Below are positions 57,181 through 64,000 of a stretch of 64,000 nucleotides of DNA, one piece after another; position 1 is the stretch's first letter, and each line of letters starts with the position of its first letter. Both the position numbers and the translations under genes were made by a program. The notes under the pieces were generated by a model. It was given only the letters and a program-made list of their open reading frames with translations, was not told the origin of the DNA and searched no databases. The DNA is from Proteles cristata cristata (taxonomy: Eukaryota; Chordata; Mammalia; Carnivora; Hyaenidae), in assembly GCA_017311185.1 (NCBI GenBank), contig JAESUZ010000424.1:310001-374000 (forward strand), given 5' to 3'.

Positions 57181-60100
57181 AGAAGATGAGGAGTGTAAAG
57201 ACCTCTACTGAAATCCTGTAGAACTGATTCCTAGACTCCAAGTTTCTATTTATGTTGATTTCACCAAGCCTTGTGACTCCTGCCTGTTGTTTCTTTTCTT
57301 TCATTTTAAAACCAGGTGTCAATCCTGCTTTACTTTCTTATGGGGATATTGGAAAGTCCAGGCAAAATAATGGATTTGACAATTTTTGAAAATTATAAAG
57401 TGTTATGCAAATACAAGTCATTAGTATCAATGCATTACAAAGTAAATATTGAGTAGAGGAAGAAAAGTTAAGGAGTGTACAATTTTCTACATTGTTTTCT
57501 AAGTTATTTTAGAAGCAAACCAAAACCCAGAAGGTCTCCTGCAATGTATTGTAATCCTCTAGATTCCCCTAATCTATCTAGTTTAACTATATACCCCAAT
57601 ACCATTAACTGTTTCAAATATGAGTTAGAACGACATTGCTAAATCCAAAGGTCTATTACTTATCTTAGTATTCAAATTAATCTGACCTCTTAATGATTTG
57701 TGTGAGGTGAATGAAATTCTAACATTTTTCTTACAATTTCTTTATGTATATTCTTTATATTACATTGCTAGTAACTGACATTTTCATACCATGTTCAAAT
57801 ATTTTAGACATTAAAAAATAAAACTAACAGTATCAATTGATCATTTATATGTACAAGGCAAAATGTTGGTGGCTAAAATCCCATAATGTTGTAGATAAAG
57901 CTAATTTTCTGTTCATCAAGATAGAATAAACAATACACTGTTAATGATGAATAAACTTGGAAGAAAAACTTTCTATTCTGACTTTTGTTTCTCATTGGAT
58001 AATGATTTCTTCTTCAGCATATGAGGACTAAGTGACATTCTTAAACATTGGTACATACATGAATAAGTATGAATTATTTTTCTTGAGAATAAAAATATAA
58101 AGGACAATTAAAAATAAAAGTGATATTTATGAGTAATTTGCAGAAAGTCCTATTACTGTACAACCAGTTTATATCTATTTGTTGTTACTGTGTAAGTGTG
58201 CAATGGAGTACTTCCCATGCTATCTTGACTACGCCCATGCTAGGGCTTAGGTTCAGTTAAAGTTGTAAGAACAAAGTGACATGTCTCTCTTATGTGATCA
58301 TTTGCATGAACAAGTGGAGAGAGGGACTGAGGAAACTCCTGAGAAAAAGTCTCTGGAAATGGAAGTTCTTAATACAGCTGAAGCTAAAAGTTAGTCTGCC
58401 CCAGCTCCTCTAGGAAAAAGTGACTGGTTGTGTGTGTAAGTTGAGAGTTGTGTCAGTAAAGTGTTTACTCTTTTGGGTTCATAACTCTTCTGTTACCTAC
58501 TCCTTCCCAGCTGGCAACTCCAAAAGTAGGAAGGGTCACTTCCTGTCAGAGGAGGTGCCGCATGGGTTTCTGGCTCAAAGGTGTAGCAAGTCTGTTCTAG
58601 GTCCCGAAGCATCAGGATTTGGTGCATTCTCATTTCTTCTGGCAGCATCTGGCATAGAAATCTAATCGAGCTCAGAGTGGCTACTCTGGGGAGCCACTGG
58701 GGACTAAAAGCTGTAGATGATCCTGATTTGGCTGACTGATTGTTGATATATAAACCTCTTCAGTGATTGTAAGAACTACTTGAGGGAGGGGAAATCTGGG
58801 AAAACTTGGGCTTCCAGCCACCACGATTTAGTTATAACTGTCAGTTGTGCCACACTGTGTTCCCTGGTTTAAAAAAGCTGCTCAGATTGCCAGTAAATAA
58901 TTAAAAATTCACAAACAAGCAGTTATGGAAGTAAATGCACATTTATTTCTGCAAATCACTTGAAAATTGGGAAATTTTCAAAACAACGTTCTATAATTTT
59001 TTTTTAATGCAGCCAGATTGTACAATTGATTTGAATACTACTTTTACTGCCAGGTGCCATTGATTAACCTGGGGGAGCTGGAGGAACAAGGGAAATGGAG
59101 ACACAGATATTGATTATAATATGAGTGAAGGAGAGGGGGAGGAGAGTGAAGTTAGGGGTGAGTATGGCTATGGTATCAAGGTGACTCATGGCAATATTAG
59201 TGTTGGGATGTGGTTGCCTTTTAGTTGCTCTCAATATAGGTACAAGTTAGTAAACGTACCTAGATCTGGAGACATAAGAGAGAGGCAAATAAAGAAACCA
59301 TATTGGAAATGATGTTTTGTTGGCATGGTTGAAGCTACAAAGTCTGTTCAGTTAAACTCCCTAGCTTATAGCTGTCCTCAGTCCTGGTGAGCCAATGCTA
59401 TACCAAAAGTTCAGTTGCTTTTTTCCCAGTGGGAAGGAGAAAATTTTTGCACTACTGGACTCCATGGATACCTTGGAAAATGGCTGCCATGCTTTACTTA
59501 TCTGTTCTTCTGGGAATTATAGACCAAAAGAAAGAACTTGGACTTCAAAGTATTTGGGCCATGATGAGAGGGAAACTACCAAATCAATCAAACCCCAAAT
59601 AAGAATATTCAAAATAGAGGTTGTAGTGTTGGAAGAATTTTAAAGCACCACAGAGGGAATGGTAGGACCCTCTGTTGATACTGATTCCTAGATGCTTCCC
59701 AGAAAAAGTGTAATGGGGTCCCTAATGGGCTCCTGAAATTTGTACTCCATCTTTTGTATAAATGGACATATTTGCACTGTTCTGTGAGGAAGGGAAATGT
59801 CTTTCATCATATTTTCAAAGGAATCTGTATTCTTCAACTTTTCTAGATGCTGTAACAAATGATTCTAAAAATGTTTGTGGCTTAAATATTTGTTTCTCAC
59901 TTATGGCCAGCTCAGTTCATTTGGGAAGGTTGGGAAAGTATATTCTGTTCTACATGAATAATTAATGACTTTTTTTTATTTTACTGGAGTTATGGGTATT
60001 TGGGAGGCAGATTACAGAGGTAAAGTGCCATTTTCATTGCATCATATCAAGAATATATTTCATCAACATGACTTACCATTGTCAGTGATCACTTTAATCA

Positions 60101-60635
60101 CTTGGCTGGAGTGATTTATGTTGTGATTCTCCACTGTAAATTGCCAATCCCCTTCCCATGCTTACTGTGTTCTTTGAAAAAAAGTTACTATATGCAGCAT
60201 AAATACTTCTTCTGAGGATATGCAGTATATGCAAATTATTTGTAATCCTTCTGCAAGGGAGATTTGTCTCTTTATCCCCATTTATTAATTTATTCACACT
60301 CCTTTCATTATGCTTCTTTTTTTAGCACCTCTCTACTGATACTTTGAAATGCTCCGGTTCATATTGTATATTTCTTGCCCCATTCCTAGAAACAGCCACT
60401 TCTCCAAAAGACTCTGGGCCTTCTACTGGACAATGATAATAGAAAACAGCACCTGGGTATTGCTGGGTATTGCTTTTGCTACAGGATCATCTGACAGAGC
60501 AAAGAAATGTATGTATGTATACATAAGCATATGACTTTTTCTTTATGTCACCATCTGCATCTATATTAAACTAAACATAAGATCTTACTGATGTCTTCAA
60601 CACTAATCCATTACCACTAGTCTCTTGTTTATTTG
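57181..60635. other. Long unique stretch
   Basis: About 3.4 kb with no recognised repeat. Several 60-82 codon frames (58420-58665, 59121-59312, 59387-59643) overlap one another or lack domains, and are not called. Confidence 0.4.
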
Positions 60636-60699
60636 TAATCTTCCACTTCAACATGAAAAAACTGGCATAATCTTCCACTTCAACATGAAAAAACTGGCT
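60636..60699 (+). repeat. 32-bp tandem duplication
   Basis: 'taatcttccacttcaacatg' plus 12 further bases at 60636-60667 is repeated at 60668-60699, with only the last base differing. Confidence 0.97.
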
Positions 60700-60754
60700 C
60701 CTCCAACTGCCATTCATTTTCTTAATTGTGTCATTATGTATAGTGGTTTCAGAA

Positions 60755-60756
60755 GT

Positions 60757-60798
<42 letters not shown>
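60755..60798 (+). repeat. (GT)n microsatellite with GC interruptions
   Basis: It begins 'gtgtgcgtgtgcgtg' and becomes a pure GT run. Confidence 0.97.
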
Positions 60799-60801
<3 letters not shown>

Positions 60802-61119
60802 CAGGGAAGACAGCTTTATTAGCAAAAGTTCATTACTTATGTCAGTTTTCTTTTACCTTGGTCTTGCAGGTTCTATTCATTTGTAGTTATTTAGATTAGT
60901 ACCTTTTGCCCCTGTTCCCTTCTGTTGTTTCCGACATTTGTAACACAGTTTAGTTTGCCACATTCTACATTCTATCCACCCAGTAACATATCAAATAGTT
61001 TCAGTGCCACAGAATATCCCTGGGGCTTCACTTATTCAAAACTTTATCCTTTCATTACCACTGATCTTTCTACCATTCCACCAATTCTGTATTTCCAAAA
61101 CGCGGTGCAATTGGAACCA

Positions 61120-62500
61120 TAGAGTAGCAGTGCCCAACCACCCCCACTGATTTCTTTCACCTAGAAACATGCATCCAAGACTAACACATGTTTCTTATGG
61201 TTCCACAGATCACATCTTTTTTTCTAATCACCAAGTAACATTCCATTATATGAATGCATGATAGTTTACTCATTCATTCACCTGTTGGAAAATTTCCCAG
61301 CTGCCTCAAGGTTTTGGTGATTATGAATACAGCTGCTATAAACTTTCATGTGCAAGTTCTAATGTGAACATAGGTTTTCAGTTAGGTAGATACATAGGAG
61401 TGCAATTACTGAATCATATGATAAAATTAGGTTAGGCTTTGTTAGAAGCTGCCAAAATGACTTCCAAAGTAGATTTAATCACCAATAATGAGTGAGAGTT
61501 TCTGTTGTTTTACATGTGTTGTTTACAATTGGTAGTCTCAGTTTTTATTATATATTATATATTTTATGTTTACAGGGGCTTTCTTCATAAGTCCCCAAAC
61601 ATAGAAGAAACTGAGATGTCCTTCAATAGGCAAAGACATACATAAAATTGGGTATATCCAGGCAATGGAATGTCATTCAGGGACCAAAAGAAACAAGCTA
61701 CTGAGTCATAAGAAGACATGTAAGGATCCTCAAATGCATATTACCAGCTGAAATAAGCCATCCAAAAAGGTCATGCAACATATGACACCAATCATATAGG
61801 TAGGACATTATGGAGAAGACAAAACTATGGACATGGCAAAAAGATTGGTGTGGTCCCAGGAGTCCAGGTGGAGAGATGGAAGAAGCCAGGTGTTTCTTAT
61901 CTTAGGATTCCCTGGTAGAACCTCATGAGATCTGTGAGGGCTAGCATTTTCTGAGAAAAGTAGTTTTAGCAGCAGCATCTCAGGCCTGATTTCACCATTT
62001 CTGAGCCATGCCTGAATCTCTGCAAGTTTTTTGGATTTTAACTAAAATCCAAAAAATTTCCCAATTTATAGCTATTAGAAAATAACTACATAGAAGTATT
62101 TCTTTTTGTCTTAACTCACAATTATCTAATGACAAATGATTTTGAGAATCTTTTCACGTATTTATTGGCCATCTTTGGTGAAGTATCTGTCCAGATCTTT
62201 TGTCCTGTTTTTTAGTTGGGCTGCTTATTTCCCTATTGTTGATTTTTAAGGGTTCTTTGTCTATTTTAAATAGAAGTCCTTTATCAGATATGTATCTTGC
62301 AAGAGTTTTCTCCCAGTCTGTGGCTTGTTTGTTTTATTCTCTTGACAGCGACTTTTGTAGAACTGGAGTTCTTAACTTTAATCAAGTCTGAGTTATCATT
62401 CCTCCTTTTATGAGTTGTGACTCAGTTTCTTTGTGTTAGCATTCTGCTTGTTTCCATGGTCTTTTTAAAGTTGTACACTGGATACTTTGCATCTGGTCAG
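61120..62500 (-). mobile_element. Old L1M fragment, interrupted
   Basis: 61200-61555 ('taacattccattatatgaatg', 'cattcacctgttgg', 'ataggagtgcaattactgaa') and 62090-62500 ('ttgagaatcttttcacgta', 'cagatcttttgtcctgtttt', 'ttatcagatatgtatcttgc', 'gttttctcccagtctgtgg') are in the right order for one minus-strand L1 ORF2 C-terminal region. Confidence 0.7.
61564..61890 (+). mobile_element. Old L1M 3' fragment, opposite orientation
   Basis: 'actgagatgtccttcaatagg', 'gggtatatccaggcaatgga', 'ctgaaataagccatccaaaa' and 'agacaaaactatggacatgg' read as L1 ORF2 end/3'UTR on the plus strand. It splits the minus-strand L1M. Confidence 0.65.
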
Positions 62501-62918
62501 AAAATGGTAAGAGTTACAGAGTCAGGATGATTCTGTAGGACACTTTAGGGCCTGGCTTGGAAGTGGTTGGCATCACTTCTTTGCACATTATTTTGGATAG
62601 AACTCATCACATAGCTCCATTTAGATTTGTAAAGGTTGAGAAATGTAGTATTCCTGGTGTCCGAAAGGAAAGCAAAATGTTTTGGTGATCATTCAGTTAA
62701 TGACTCATAAATGGTTAGGAAACATTGCCTTGGACATTCATTAGTGGAAAGTTATGTTTTGCAGGGTACCATGATTTAGGTTGCCAGGCTTGCTTGGTCA
62801 TAGGGAAATTGTTAGAATGGAGTCAGGATGGTAGTATATTTCTCCAAAGTAGTTCTGAAAGATTCCTGTGTCTCAAGGTGTCTGCAGAGATCTCTGAGGC
62901 TTACCTCACTATGTTCCC

Positions 62919-63270
62919 TGTCTTAGTCTATCTAGGGTACTATAACAAAAATATAGATTATGTGGCTTAAACAACAAGGATTTCTCACAGTCCTGAAGGC
63001 TGGGAAGTGCAGGATCAGGGCACTGGCAGATTTGGGGTCTGACAAGGACCTACTTCCTGTTCATGGATGGCCATCTTCCCATTGTGTCTTCACATAGAGA
63101 AAGAGGCAAGGAAGCTCTCCGGCATCTCTTATAATGTCACTGATCCCATTCATGATACTGTACCCTCATGATCGAATCATTTGTCAAAGTTCCCACTTTC
63201 TTATATCATCACATTGGGGGTTATGTTTCAACATATGAGTTAGTGGGAAAATCACATTCAGTCTGTAACT
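62919..63270 (-). mobile_element. MLT1-like MaLR LTR
   Basis: Complement of an ancient ERVL-MaLR solitary LTR: 'tgtcttagtctatctagggt', 'tggcttaaacaacaagg', 'ctcacagtcctgaaggctggg', 'cctacttcctgttcatgga', 'cacattgggggttatgtttc' and 'acattcagtctgtaac'. It has no coding content; plus-strand frames over its end are chance. Confidence 0.75.
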
Positions 63271-64000
63271 TGTCATCACTAAACTCTGAGGAAAAAGAAC
63301 TGCAAATGGGGAAAAAATTCTCTGAAAGATCCCCAGATATCTTCCAATCCCTAGAAGTGCTACCCTGAGGAGCATGGAGAAGACATCTTTCACAATTTGC
63401 TTCCTCACTTTTAGAGGGGAGGTTATGCATCTAGAATCATCTCAGACTTGAAAGTGAGAATTGAACCATGCTTATGACAGCATTTCCTGAGAGAAGCGAG
63501 GTGTAACTTTGTTACCTGGCACTTGGTATTTGTCTCTGTTTGTACCATGAAAATTTATGAAAATATTGACTAAGATTTGGTCTACTGCTATAAAGGAAGG
63601 GTGTCATGATCTTTGCTGGATTTGAGGTTTGCTTTTACATCAGTTCTTAGGAATGTTTCCTTTGAATGTTGGTAGCATATTCCACCCATTTTCTATAGTG
63701 ACTGTAACAGATATTAATTAGATTTTATAAAGAATTAAAGAGCAGATATTTAGGGAACTGAACTAATTTCAAATTCATACTCAAAACAGTAAAATGACAA
63801 CTTTAGTTGATAAGTGAGCATATCTTTTCTCTTTTATTTTTATGGATAATGGTGAAGGTTTTGATATAGCAACTTTTTGAACACCTGCTAATCTCAGAAT
63901 GTTTGTAAACCATTGATTTTAAAACCTGCTTTATTACATGTCTTATAAAAATTATGATCACAGGCCCCAAATATATGTACATTTACTAAGAAATTCTGTA
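63271..64000. other. Unique intergenic DNA
   Basis: AT-rich, with no repeat or gene recognised up to the window end. Confidence 0.4.

Noticed and set aside
61120..62500. Twin-priming inversion of a single L1
   Set aside because: The two orientations appear to cover the same L1 region, which twin priming would not produce.

Overview
The window looks like a gene-free stretch of a carnivoran, most likely cat-family (felid), nuclear genome. The main evidence is at least a dozen tRNA-Lys-derived CAN-SINEs of the feliform type: a 'cacctgggtggctcag' head, a 'cagctcagagcctggagcctg' middle, a CT-rich stretch and an aataaataaa(c) tail. A carnivore-type LINE-1 and the ancient mammalian families L2, MIR, MER5, MER20 and MLT1 agree with this. 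Base composition is AT-rich. I found no convincing host protein exon, no structural RNA gene, no CRISPR array and no virus or plasmid. The species call is inference from repeat types only.

Layout. 1-4.3 kb: unique DNA with an L2 3' end and old L1/HAL1-like pieces. 4.37-6.49 kb: SINEs in and beside an old L1M. 6.495-15.249 kb: an 8.75-kb, nearly complete young L1 inserted into that old L1, with a matching 14-bp target-site duplication (TSD). The young L1 has two tandem ~1.85-kb 5'UTR/promoter units, an intact ORF1 and an ORF2 broken by stops and a run of single-base deletions. 15.25-17.8 kb: the old L1 resumes, followed by an AT-rich tandem repeat and another L1 3' end. 18-31 kb: mostly unique DNA with L2, MIR and SINE copies, and a perfect 91-bp direct repeat at 27.5 and 28.4 kb. 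31.6-32.75 kb: two nested L1 3' ends. 34.8-39.4 kb: MER5-like, MER20 and MLT1 elements plus SINEs. 43.2-46.7 kb: an old minus-strand L1M carrying a SINE, a GC-richer 3'UTR-like insert and a SINE-plus-L2 composite insert. 47.7-51.6 kb: a SINE, GT microsatellites, a MIR and the 5' end of an old L1. 51.6-61 kb: mainly unique AT-rich DNA. 61.1-62.5 kb: opposed L1 fragments. 62.9-63.3 kb: an MLT1-like LTR.

How parts interact. The young L1 is of the type that could supply reverse transcriptase for SINEs and retrocopies, but this copy cannot make full-length ORF2p. The most unusual items are its doubled 5'UTR, the one-directional deletions in ORF2, the exact 91-bp duplication, and two SINEs that appear fused to unrelated sequence.
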